DNA of 64,000 nucleotides from Opitutales bacterium (GTDB taxonomy: Bacteria > Verrucomicrobiota > Verrucomicrobiia > Opitutales > JABSRG01), in assembly GCA_028280845.1 (NCBI GenBank), contig JANQKZ010000045.1, forward strand, positions 62,001 to 126,000, written 5' to 3'. The notes under the pieces were generated by a model. It was not told the DNA's origin and searched no databases. It saw only the letters and a list, made by a program, of their open reading frames with translations. This document shows positions 1 to 7,160 of the stretch, one piece after another (positions within the stretch are counted from its first letter, which is position 1; the number at the start of each line of letters is the position of its first letter). Made by a program: the position numbers and the translations under genes.

Positions 1-48
1 CCACAGGCCGGCCTTGCCCTTTTGATATACAACCCTCACCGTTCCCCC

Positions 49-1062
49 ATGACAGCTTCTCATTCCCCTGCTTCCCTTTGGCGTGGCAGAGGCCTCCTCC
101 TCGCGCTTCCCTTGTTTCTCATCCTGTCCCTCACCGGGCGTGCCGAGACCCTCAATCTCGTTTCGGACATCTGGCCGCCATTTACCAACCATAGTGATCA
201 ACCCCGCTTCGCCATCGTTCTGGTTCTCAATGCACTACAACGTGCCGGCTTCGAGGGGAAACCAGTTATCGTTGAAGATTGGCAAGGCGCAATCGACCAA
301 ATTGCCATGGGCAAATATGAGGGGAGTGCAGCGCTCTGGTTTACTGAGGAGAGGGAGCAATTCCTCCAGTTTTCCAACCCCTACCTGGAAAACCGACTGG
401 TCCTGGTAGGGCCAAGTGGCGCCAACGTCAATACATCCCGTTTCGAAGAGCTTGCCGGCAAACGGATCGCCATCGTCGGCAGCTATGCATACGGCGATGA
501 AGTTCAGGCCGCATCCGATGTAGATTGGGTGACCGGGAAAAACGACCAGGACAACCTGGAAAAGCTGCTAAAAGGCGAGGTCGATTATATGCTGGCAGAC
601 GAACTACTTATGCAAGTTGTGCTCGAAAATCAAAGCGAGGAAGCCAACCGCTATCTCGCAGTCGGCACCACTCCCCTTCTCACCCGAAAACTCTACTTTG
701 CCCTCAACAAATCGGTTACTAATGCCGACGGCATTATTGAAGGGTTCAATCAGGCTATTCAATCCATGATCGCAGATGGGACTTACAATCGCATTCTACA
801 GCTCAGCTGGATCCGCGCAGATGTTGATGGGGATGGCCGCCTCGAATTGGTTGCTGCCGGTGACCGCATGGGGGGATTTGCTCCCAGTCGAGCTTATTCG
901 ATCCCCATGCCCGCATCCGCGAAACAGTCCAGTGGTGTGGAGCGTTATTGGATCGGAGGTCGACTTTATGAATCCTGGGAAGACGTTCCTGACGACCACA
1001 AAGAGGATCGCTACGTCACCCGTGCCTCGACCGGAGTTGGCTTGCTGGAATTCAGGTTTTAA
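49..1062 (+). CDS. Periplasmic solute-binding protein, SBP_bac_3 type, with DxDGDG tail
   Basis: Predicted secreted receptor of the SBP_bac_3 fold, the family that binds amino acids or similar small solutes for ABC importers. A Sec signal occupies about residues 1-32 (hydrophobic LLLALPLFLILSLTG, cleavage near GRA/ET). The binding fold follows at about 34-260, with typical segments DIWPPFTNHSD, GKYEGSAALWFTEERE, FSNPYLENRLVLV and GKRIAIVGSYAYGD. An in-frame TTG at 22 would add nine residues, but ATG 49 places the signal peptide properly. The last 75 residues are unusual for the family: they begin with RADVDGDGRLEL, an EF-hand/dockerin-like calcium loop, and end in an aromatic, acidic tail. 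No permease or ATPase lies beside it, so the solute and the transporter are unknown; it could also act as a sensor. Confidence 0.8.
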   Translation: MTASHSPASLWRGRGLLLALPLFLILSLTGRAETLNLVSDIWPPFTNHSDQPRFAIVLVLNALQRAGFEGKPVIVEDWQGAIDQIAMGKYEGSAALWFTEEREQFLQFSNPYLENRLVLVGPSGANVNTSRFEELAGKRIAIVGSYAYGDEVQAASDVDWVTGKNDQDNLEKLLKGEVDYMLADELLMQVVLENQSEEANRYLAVGTTPLLTRKLYFALNKSVTNADGIIEGFNQAIQSMIADGTYNRILQLSWIRADVDGDGRLELVAAGDRMGGFAPSRAYSIPMPASAKQSSGVERYWIGGRLYESWEDVPDDHKEDRYVTRASTGVGLLEFRF

Positions 1063-1316
1063 AGCACTCACCCCAAAAGTGTAGCCCACCCGTGAGGCTA
1101 TTTCTTGCAGAGTGTTTTATTTAGATTTTGCAGCTAGGAAATTAGATTCCTGCGCGAATTTTACCTGCAATTCATCGTTCAGGAAATCTTCTCCCACATT
1201 TTAGGATCTTTTGCTTGCGGAAGGCCAAACCGGTCGGGCAAAACTATCTATTTTACATGCAGGGAATCCCCTCTGTCATATATCCTACCTAACCCATTCA
1301 TTCCCTATTCTTTTCC
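1063..1316. other. Intergenic region, no gene seen
   Basis: These 254 bases separate the binding-protein gene from the isomerase-oxidoreductase fusion. They are AT-richer than the flanking genes. I see no open frame with coding character, no strong inverted repeat and no tRNA-like fold. The stretch presumably holds the promoter of the downstream gene. Confidence 0.5.
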
Positions 1317-3245
1317 ATGAATACTATCTCCTTTATGTCTGCTAATTTTGTTGCACGCCAGATCGACTATCATATGTCGGACGGCTGGATGCAGGGAGAC
1401 GATGCCACCAACACATGGTTCGCTCCGTTAGCCACCTTTGAGGAGCGTTTGGATGAGATGTTGGGGGAAGTCGCTGACTTGGGCTTTAGGGCAATCGATA
1501 TCTGGTCCGCTCACCTGAATTATCAATGGGCGACCCCCGCTCATATCGCGATCGCAAAAAAGCTATTGGAGACGCATGAGCTCCTGCCGGTTAGCTACGC
1601 TGGTGGCTTTGGGGAAACACCAGCTGAGTTGGAGGCTGCATGCAGGTTGTGCCGTGAGCTGGAAATACCCGTCTTGGGAGGAAGTATGCCCTTGCTCCAG
1701 AGCGACCGTGAGACCGCAGTCTCCATTTTACGCAAGCATGGGCTACAGTATGGATTTGAGAATCACCCGGAGGCTACCCCGGAGGAAGTATTGGCCAAAC
1801 TGGGAGAAGGCGATGAAGACGTCATCGGAGTTGCCCTGGATACGGGCTGGTTTGCTACCCAGGGCTTTGATGCCCTTGAGGCCTTGAAACAATTGGCGCC
1901 CCGCTTGAAACACTTTCATCTCAAAGACATTAAAGCCCCCCGCGAAGAGAAAACGGGGTATATGTTTATCGACATGGGTCATGAAACCTGTGCCCTTGGG
2001 GATGGGATCACCCCGGTTGAAGCCTGTGCAAAAATCCTTCCCGAGTTAGGTTACCGTGGAGCCATCGCCATCGAACATGAACCTGAGGAATATGATCCAC
2101 GTGAAGACTGCAAGCTCTCCCTGGAGCGTTTGAAGGTGTGGCTGAAAGACGGGGTGGACGCTCTGATCCCTGAAAACCCACTTGGCGTAGTCATCGTCGG
2201 CTGCGGCAATATCTCTGCCGCTTACGCCCGCGAGATCTTAACCTATCCTCATATCAAGTTCCTCGGAGCCCAGGATCTCGATCTGTCGCGATCCGAAGCG
2301 CTCGTCAAGGAATACGGGGGTAAGGTCTACCCGACCCTGGAAGACGTGCTTGCTGATCAGCAGGTTGAAGTCGTGGTGAACCTTACCATTCACCATGCTC
2401 ATGTGGAAGTGATTACCAAATGTCTCGAAGCCGGTAAGCATGTTCACTCAGAGAAACCTCTGGCCAACAGCTATGAAGACGCCAAAGGCTTGGTGGACTT
2501 GGCTAAGGAAAAAGGGTTACGCCTGAGTTGTGCTCCTACCACTTGGTTGGGAGAAGCCCAACTCACCGCCTGGAAGATGGTGCGTGAAGGCAAGATTGGC
2601 ACCCCTCGCGTTGCTTATGCTGAGGTGAACTGGGGTCGGATTGAATCCTGGCACCCGAATCCAGGCCCATTCTACGCCGTCGGTCCGGTCTTTGACGTAG
2701 CCGTTTATCCGCTGACCTTACTGTCGACATGGTTTGGCCCTGCCAAGCGGGTAGTCGCGGGGGGCGGAGTGGTCCATCCCAATCGTCAGACCTCTGATGG
2801 AACTCCTTTTACGATTGAACAACCGGAGTGGTCCACGGCCATTGTTGAATTTGAGGACGGAGTCCAGGCGCGAATTACCTCGAGCTTTTACACGGGGTGG
2901 AACACTAGACAGCACGGCCTCGAGCTCCACGGAGATGAGGCCATGATCGCCCTCGATCGTTGGGATGTATTTGATACGGGAGTCTACTACGCTCCCATTC
3001 ACCAAAGGGGATTCCACGAGAAGGTACCTTTGCTCCGACCCGCCTTTCACGGTATTGAATTTGCCCGAGGCCTGAGTGATCTCGCTATTGCGCTTCGCGA
3101 AGACCGCCCTCACCGGACCACGGGTGATCAAGCAGCTCACGTAGTCGAAATCATGCAGGCCGTTCATAAAAGTCTGGCTTCCGGAACAAGCGTCAACCTC
3201 ATATCGACCTTCAATCGTCCCACACCGCTCCCCTGGGCGGAGTGA
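1317..3245 (+). CDS. Bifunctional sugar isomerase/epimerase - Gfo/Idh/MocA oxidoreductase fusion
   Basis: Two normally separate catabolic enzymes in one 642-residue chain. Residues about 1-280 form a xylose-isomerase-like TIM barrel (AP_endonuc_2 superfamily). The usual metal-site acids and histidines are visible in FENHPEA, ALDTGW, HFHLKDI and AIEHEPEE. Residues about 285-640 are a Gfo/Idh/MocA dehydrogenase with a Rossmann segment VVIVGCGNISAAYA and the family EKP motif in HSEKPLANSYEDA near residue 380. There is no signal peptide, so the protein should be cytoplasmic. Fusion means consecutive oxidation and isomerisation (or C-C/C-O cleavage) of one sugar intermediate is likely. The exact substrate cannot be read from sequence. 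ATG 1317 is the first start and gives a clean TIM-barrel beginning. Confidence 0.88.
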   Translation: MNTISFMSANFVARQIDYHMSDGWMQGDDATNTWFAPLATFEERLDEMLGEVADLGFRAIDIWSAHLNYQWATPAHIAIAKKLLETHELLPVSYAGGFGETPAELEAACRLCRELEIPVLGGSMPLLQSDRETAVSILRKHGLQYGFENHPEATPEEVLAKLGEGDEDVIGVALDTGWFATQGFDALEALKQLAPRLKHFHLKDIKAPREEKTGYMFIDMGHETCALGDGITPVEACAKILPELGYRGAIAIEHEPEEYDPREDCKLSLERLKVWLKDGVDALIPENPLGVVIVGCGNISAAYAREILTYPHIKFLGAQDLDLSRSEALVKEYGGKVYPTLEDVLADQQVEVVVNLTIHHAHVEVITKCLEAGKHVHSEKPLANSYEDAKGLVDLAKEKGLRLSCAPTTWLGEAQLTAWKMVREGKIGTPRVAYAEVNWGRIESWHPNPGPFYAVGPVFDVAVYPLTLLSTWFGPAKRVVAGGGVVHPNRQTSDGTPFTIEQPEWSTAIVEFEDGVQARITSSFYTGWNTRQHGLELHGDEAMIALDRWDVFDTGVYYAPIHQRGFHEKVPLLRPAFHGIEFARGLSDLAIALREDRPHRTTGDQAAHVVEIMQAVHKSLASGTSVNLISTFNRPTPLPWAE

Positions 3246-3315
3246 TGGTACCGGAGGGCCGATACCCTTTCCCCGAAGACCTGCTTGTAAGGAAAAGTCT
3301 GCCCCTTACTCAACA

Positions 3316-3336
3316 GGCGACTACGTTTGAGTCGCC
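3316..3336. terminator. 7-bp perfect hairpin after the fusion gene
   Basis: GGCGACT (3316-3322) and AGTCGCC (3330-3336) pair perfectly across a 7-base loop. The hairpin lies 70 bases after the stop of the upstream gene and 30 bases before the next start. There is no U-tract, so it may be an imperfect terminator, an mRNA 3' stabiliser, or an operator for the deacetylase gene. Confidence 0.35.
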
Positions 3337-3366
3337 ACTGGTTTCGTCAGGGGCAATACTGCGTGC

Positions 3367-4224
3367 ATGAATCGGCTGCCCCTCATCATCTGCCTCACCC
3401 TGACGATTATTCTCACCAGTTTCACTCACGCCGCCCCTCCGCGCCTCATCATCCGAGCCGACGACATTGGCTCCACGCATGGAAGCAACATCGGGTGCAT
3501 GGAGGCCTACAAAAATGGAATAGCTACCACAGTAGAAATCATGGTGCCCGGCCCCTGGTTTTTGCAAGCTGTGGAGATGCTCAAATCGACCCCGGACTAT
3601 GATGTGGGCGTCCACCTCGTACTCACGAGCGAGTGGGAACACGTGAAATGGCGGCCCATCAGCGATGCCAGATCTATCGTCGATCGGAATGGATACTTTT
3701 TTCCCATGATCTGGCCAAATGATAACTTCGGCCCCGACCAGGCGCTCAAGGAACAAAGCTGGACCCTGGACGACATCGAAAAAGAGTTTCGCGCGCAGAT
3801 TGAGATGGCAGTCGAACATCTGCCTCACGTTACCCATCTCACCGGCCACATGGGCTGCGCCCATATGGACCCTAAGGTAAAAACCCTCGTCGATAGACTG
3901 GCGGTCGAATACGGTTTGGATATCGATCCTAGTGACTACGGAGTCCAGGGAATACGGTTGAAAAGTAAGGGCAATTCGCTCACCGAGCGCCTGGAACAGT
4001 TCATTGCGCTGCTAAACACGCTCGAAGACGACCAGATTTACATGTTTGTCGAACATCCCGGCACGGACTCTCCGGAAATGCAGGACGTGGGACATGTTGG
4101 CTACGAGAATGTAGCCCGGGACCGACAGTGGGTTACAGACATATTCACTCATCCCCAAGTAAAGAACACCATCAAGCAGCGGGGAATCGAGCTAATCTCC
4201 TATCAGGATTTGGAGAGAAACTAG
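3367..4224 (+). CDS. Secreted ChbG/YdjC-like carbohydrate deacetylase
   Basis: Member of the YdjC/ChbG fold, metal-dependent deacetylases of N-acetylated saccharides. A Sec signal covers residues 1-22 (MNRLPLIICLTLTIILTSFTHA). The mature part begins with the metal-binding segment RADDIGSTHGSN, in which the Asp pair is the hallmark. GVHLVLTSEW and the histidine-rich THLTGHMGCAHMDPK supply further expected ligands. The length of 285 residues is normal. Export is less common in this family than a cytoplasmic location, and suggests it acts on oligosaccharides in the periplasm, in keeping with the secreted glycan-active enzymes nearby. The substrate is not determinable from sequence. Confidence 0.82.
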   Translation: MNRLPLIICLTLTIILTSFTHAAPPRLIIRADDIGSTHGSNIGCMEAYKNGIATTVEIMVPGPWFLQAVEMLKSTPDYDVGVHLVLTSEWEHVKWRPISDARSIVDRNGYFFPMIWPNDNFGPDQALKEQSWTLDDIEKEFRAQIEMAVEHLPHVTHLTGHMGCAHMDPKVKTLVDRLAVEYGLDIDPSDYGVQGIRLKSKGNSLTERLEQFIALLNTLEDDQIYMFVEHPGTDSPEMQDVGHVGYENVARDRQWVTDIFTHPQVKNTIKQRGIELISYQDLERN

Positions 4225-4338
4225 AATAGTCGTTCGCAGAAAATATAAATGAATTCCTCATTCCTGAGAGTAGAGCCTTGCTATGCCCATCGCGAATGAA
4301 ATATAAAGCAGCCTCACCGCTCTCCGCTCTCCTCTAGT

Positions 4339-5058
4339 TTGAAACTCCTCGTCGTATCTGACCTGCACTTCAGCCTTCCTCAGTTGGACTGGTTGGTGAA
4401 AACGGCTGAACACTTTGATGCCGTTGTAATTGCCGGAGACCTCTTAGATATCGCGGGGCACCTCGATCTCGACTCACAAATTGTGATTGTTCAGAAGTAT
4501 TTGGAAAAATTGTCTGCCGATCGCCCGCTCTTTGTCTGTTCAGGTAATCACGATGGAGACATTCAGATAGAGGCGAAAGAGTTTGTCGCTGCCTGGTTGA
4601 AAGAGGCAAAGACCCCAAGCATCATCGTGGATGGACAAACCCACCAGCTCAAGAACCGGTGGATCACTGTGCTTCCCTGGTGGGATGGCCCGGTGACTCG
4701 ACTCGAGATGGAGAGCTTTCTGGAGCAAGAGTCCCGACAAATTGAGGGAAAATGGATCTGGCTCCATCATGCCCCACCCGACCAATCACCTATTAGCTGG
4801 ACCGGAAAGAAAGATGCGGGCGACCCCTTCCTTCGTGGCCTCCTCGACAAATATAATCCTGACCTCGTGTTCTGCGGCCACATCCACAGCTCCCCTTTCC
4901 GGAACGGCGGATCCTGGAATGATCAAATTGGCCAGACTCACCTGTTTAACGGCGGCCGTCAGATCGGTGATATGCCCGCCCACATTTCGGTCGATCTAAA
5001 TTCATGCCAAGCCACTTGGGTGTCCCTGGCCGGCATGGAAACCGTCGAGTTGAGTTAA
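4339..5058 (+). CDS. Calcineurin-like metallophosphoesterase
   Basis: All signature blocks of the binuclear-metal phosphoesterase fold are present in order: VVSDLHFS (residues about 5-12), VVIAGDLLD, VCSGNHDGD, WLHHAPP and FCGHIHSSPF. The Asp, Asn and His metal ligands are intact. A UAG stop lies directly before TTG 4339, and the first metal-binding Asp falls within ten residues of it. TTG is therefore the only credible start. The protein has no signal peptide and is predicted cytosolic. Its last four bases overlap the 3' end of the convergent cyclic-nucleotide-binding gene. The substrate is unknown. Confidence 0.88.
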   Translation: MKLLVVSDLHFSLPQLDWLVKTAEHFDAVVIAGDLLDIAGHLDLDSQIVIVQKYLEKLSADRPLFVCSGNHDGDIQIEAKEFVAAWLKEAKTPSIIVDGQTHQLKNRWITVLPWWDGPVTRLEMESFLEQESRQIEGKWIWLHHAPPDQSPISWTGKKDAGDPFLRGLLDKYNPDLVFCGHIHSSPFRNGGSWNDQIGQTHLFNGGRQIGDMPAHISVDLNSCQATWVSLAGMETVELS

Positions 5059-5549
5059 CGCTCTCCCGGAATCGGAGGATTCGTTTCCGATGGAATAGGG
5101 CGACTCGGAATATCGCGGGGTTGCCGGTTGACCAAGGCTTTCAGGATTTCGTCGATCATACCAAAGTGGTCGGTCCGATCAGCAAACTGTCGTTTGATTT
5201 CTACAAGATACTTGCTGAGCGCATTCAATCGATGGGCTAACACCTCACTGATATAGAGTAGCAATTCAGGTTGCTCCCTGAGGAAGGAATCCAGATTTTC
5301 CGCGTACCGGAAGCTGCAGGAGGTTTTCGCCTGAACGGTTCCCATCGGAAGCGTCTTTAAGAGATAGGACATTTCTCCAAAAATGGCCCCAGGCTCATGG
5401 ATCTCCGTGATCGTTATCCCGTCTCGAAGCACTTCTACCGTTCCCTCTATAAGGAAATACAAACCGCCATCATCCTTCCCCTGCTCAATCAGCACCTCAT
5501 TAGCAGCTTTTTCGACGATCGGTAACCGTTCGAGAATTGATTTATCCAT
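5055..5549 (-). CDS. Orphan cyclic-nucleotide-binding domain protein
   Basis: 164-residue protein consisting mainly of one cNMP-binding (CRP-type) beta-barrel. The segment GGLYFLIEGTVEVLRDG and the phosphate-binding cassette GAIFGEMSYLLKTLPMGTV are clear. The Arg that normally contacts the cyclic phosphate near the end of the cassette is not obvious (LPMGTV in place of the usual RxAT/S pattern), so ligand binding may be altered or lost. The C-terminal 45 residues form a helical tail without a recognisable helix-turn-helix. This is not a complete CRP/FNR regulator; it is more likely a sensory or scaffold subunit. Its start lies about 60 bases from a 38-bp palindrome at 5614-5651. Confidence 0.82.
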   Translation of the reverse strand: MDKSILERLPIVEKAANEVLIEQGKDDGGLYFLIEGTVEVLRDGITITEIHEPGAIFGEMSYLLKTLPMGTVQAKTSCSFRYAENLDSFLREQPELLLYISEVLAHRLNALSKYLVEIKRQFADRTDHFGMIDEILKALVNRQPRDIPSRPIPSETNPPIPGER

Positions 5550-5613
5550 AAACCCTCTCTAGCAGATCGCGCGCCGATTCCCAAAATCTTTCCCAACCCT
5601 CCATCCCTCCCCA

Positions 5614-5651
5614 GTGTCAATACACAGTGTATATACACAGCGTATTGACAC
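5614..5651. repeat. 38-bp near-perfect palindrome
   Basis: Two 19-base arms (5614-5632 and 5633-5651) are inverted copies matching at 17 of 19 positions with no spacer. The centre is the perfect 12-mer GTGTATATACAC, and each arm begins with GTGTCAATAC. It lies 62 bases upstream of the cyclic-nucleotide-binding gene and 60 bases after the stop of the Tat oxidoreductase gene. No U-tract follows on either strand. It could be an operator or a cruciform/mRNA hairpin. Confidence 0.7.
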
Positions 5652-5711
5652 CCCGACAAAGAATAAGATAGGGATAGGCTTCGGTAAGTGGAAAGATTTG
5701 AGCGATGCGCT

Positions 5712-7061
5712 CTAGACTGACCACCCGGGGCGGTATTCTTCCTTCACGTAGGCATTGAGCTCGGGCCGGTTGGTAATCTTGCCCTGTCGAGCACTCCATT
5801 CGATTCGGCCACCAAACCGCTGGGCCAACACGCCGAGCAGGGCGACTTCTGTCAGCCGGGCGGCATAGTCAAAGTTGGACCCGGGCGTGGGGCCATCTCC
5901 TTTAACGGCAGCTATGAACTCAGCAAAGGGCCCGTCAAACTCCACCCGCGGATACTTTACCGGGGGCTCTCCGCCGCGGCGGAAGTTCCGCATGTCATCA
6001 ATGTTAACCAGCCTGGGGTTGTTGGATCGCTCATCCAGGAAGAGATTTAATTGGTCACCATAGAAAATCGATCCTCGTTGCGGAACCTTCCCATAACTCC
6101 AATTATCCGGAATGTTCGGTTTGAGCCCTCCATCATGCCAATAAAGGTCGCAGGGTGGCAGGCCACCACGAGATCCAAAATGCCAACGCACCACCGAACG
6201 GTCAGGAATCATGCTCGGGTCATTACCCAAGTCTTTTGTGATCAGTTCCACGTATTCGACGTCGTAAAGGCTCAATGCCCACACCGGTCCGTCACAGGTA
6301 TGGCAAAACCAATCCCCCAACATGCCCGTTCCAATATCCCAAAAGCTCCGCCATCGGAGCGGATGGTAGTAGCTGCTGAATTCCATTGCAGGCCGAGGGC
6401 CAAGCCATAGGTCCCAATCCAGGGTGGCGGGAACGGCTTCGGGCTCCAGGGGGAAAGACTCCGGTTTCTGGAACCATCGATTGCCCCAGCTGGGGCCGCC
6501 TTCCCATGAGTGAACCTCCCGAACGTTCCCAATCACACCCGCTTCTAACCATTCACGGCATCTGCGAATGCCATCGTAGGTATGACCCTGATTAGCCATG
6601 TTGGTGACCAGGCCTTTCTCCTTAGCCAGGGATCGCAAGCTCCTGGCCTCCCAAATAGTCCGGGTAAGTGGTTTCTGAGTGCAGACGTGCTTGCCGTGTT
6701 CAAGAGCCCACGACGTGGCGGTATAGTGGGTATGGTCGGGGGTCGACACACACACCGCGTCGATCTCGTCCGCCATCTGGTCGAACATTTTACGAAAATC
6801 ACTAAAGACCTTCGCTCCCCTGGCTTGCGGATATTTCTCCTTGGCCTCGTCCAGGTAAACCGAGTCTACGTCACAGAGGGCCACCCAGTTATCGTTGGGC
6901 ACCCCTTCGTAGGCCATCTTGGCGATATTACCAGCCCCAATAAAGGCCACATTCAACTTGCTACTTGCGGAAGGACCGGCCTGACCGACGGAAAACAAGG
7001 GCAGCACAGCAGAACCTCCGGCCACGGCCAGGGAGTTTTTCACAAAGGTACGTCGTTTCAT
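5712..7061 (-). CDS. Tat-exported Gfo/Idh/MocA oxidoreductase
   Basis: NAD(P)-dependent sugar-type oxidoreductase of the Gfo/Idh/MocA family, about 449 residues. The N-terminus is a twin-arginine signal (MKRRTFVKNSLAVAGGSA) ending near VGQA. The enzyme is therefore probably folded with cofactor in the cytoplasm and then exported. The Rossmann motif is VAFIGAGNIAKMAY, and the EKP-like element appears as CTQKPLTRT. This Q-K-P variant is common in the exported subgroup, and the Lys is retained. The C-terminal half carries the usual alpha/beta dimer domain with TGMLGDWFCHTCDGP. ATG 7061 is preferred over the TTG six bases upstream because it starts the Tat motif. It is the second gene after GH95 (93-base gap), likely co-transcribed. 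Confidence 0.88.
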   Translation of the reverse strand: MKRRTFVKNSLAVAGGSAVLPLFSVGQAGPSASSKLNVAFIGAGNIAKMAYEGVPNDNWVALCDVDSVYLDEAKEKYPQARGAKVFSDFRKMFDQMADEIDAVCVSTPDHTHYTATSWALEHGKHVCTQKPLTRTIWEARSLRSLAKEKGLVTNMANQGHTYDGIRRCREWLEAGVIGNVREVHSWEGGPSWGNRWFQKPESFPLEPEAVPATLDWDLWLGPRPAMEFSSYYHPLRWRSFWDIGTGMLGDWFCHTCDGPVWALSLYDVEYVELITKDLGNDPSMIPDRSVVRWHFGSRGGLPPCDLYWHDGGLKPNIPDNWSYGKVPQRGSIFYGDQLNLFLDERSNNPRLVNIDDMRNFRRGGEPPVKYPRVEFDGPFAEFIAAVKGDGPTPGSNFDYAARLTEVALLGVLAQRFGGRIEWSARQGKITNRPELNAYVKEEYRPGWSV

Positions 7062-7160
7062 AATCAATGGATAACAGAAAGCCTGATCATTAGCTGCGTT
7101 CCCATCATGGCCAGAGAAAAGGACCCAACGTTCAGACCCGCCAGTAACGATTAAAGGATT

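Noticed and set aside
3310-3864. 184-codon minus-strand frame over the deacetylase gene
   Set aside because: It is antisense to a gene with intact metal-binding motifs and shows no recognisable domain.
5614-5651. LexA (SOS) box
   Set aside because: The centre is AT-rich with TATATA, but the CTGT-N8-ACAG half-site arrangement is not met, and no SOS gene is adjacent.
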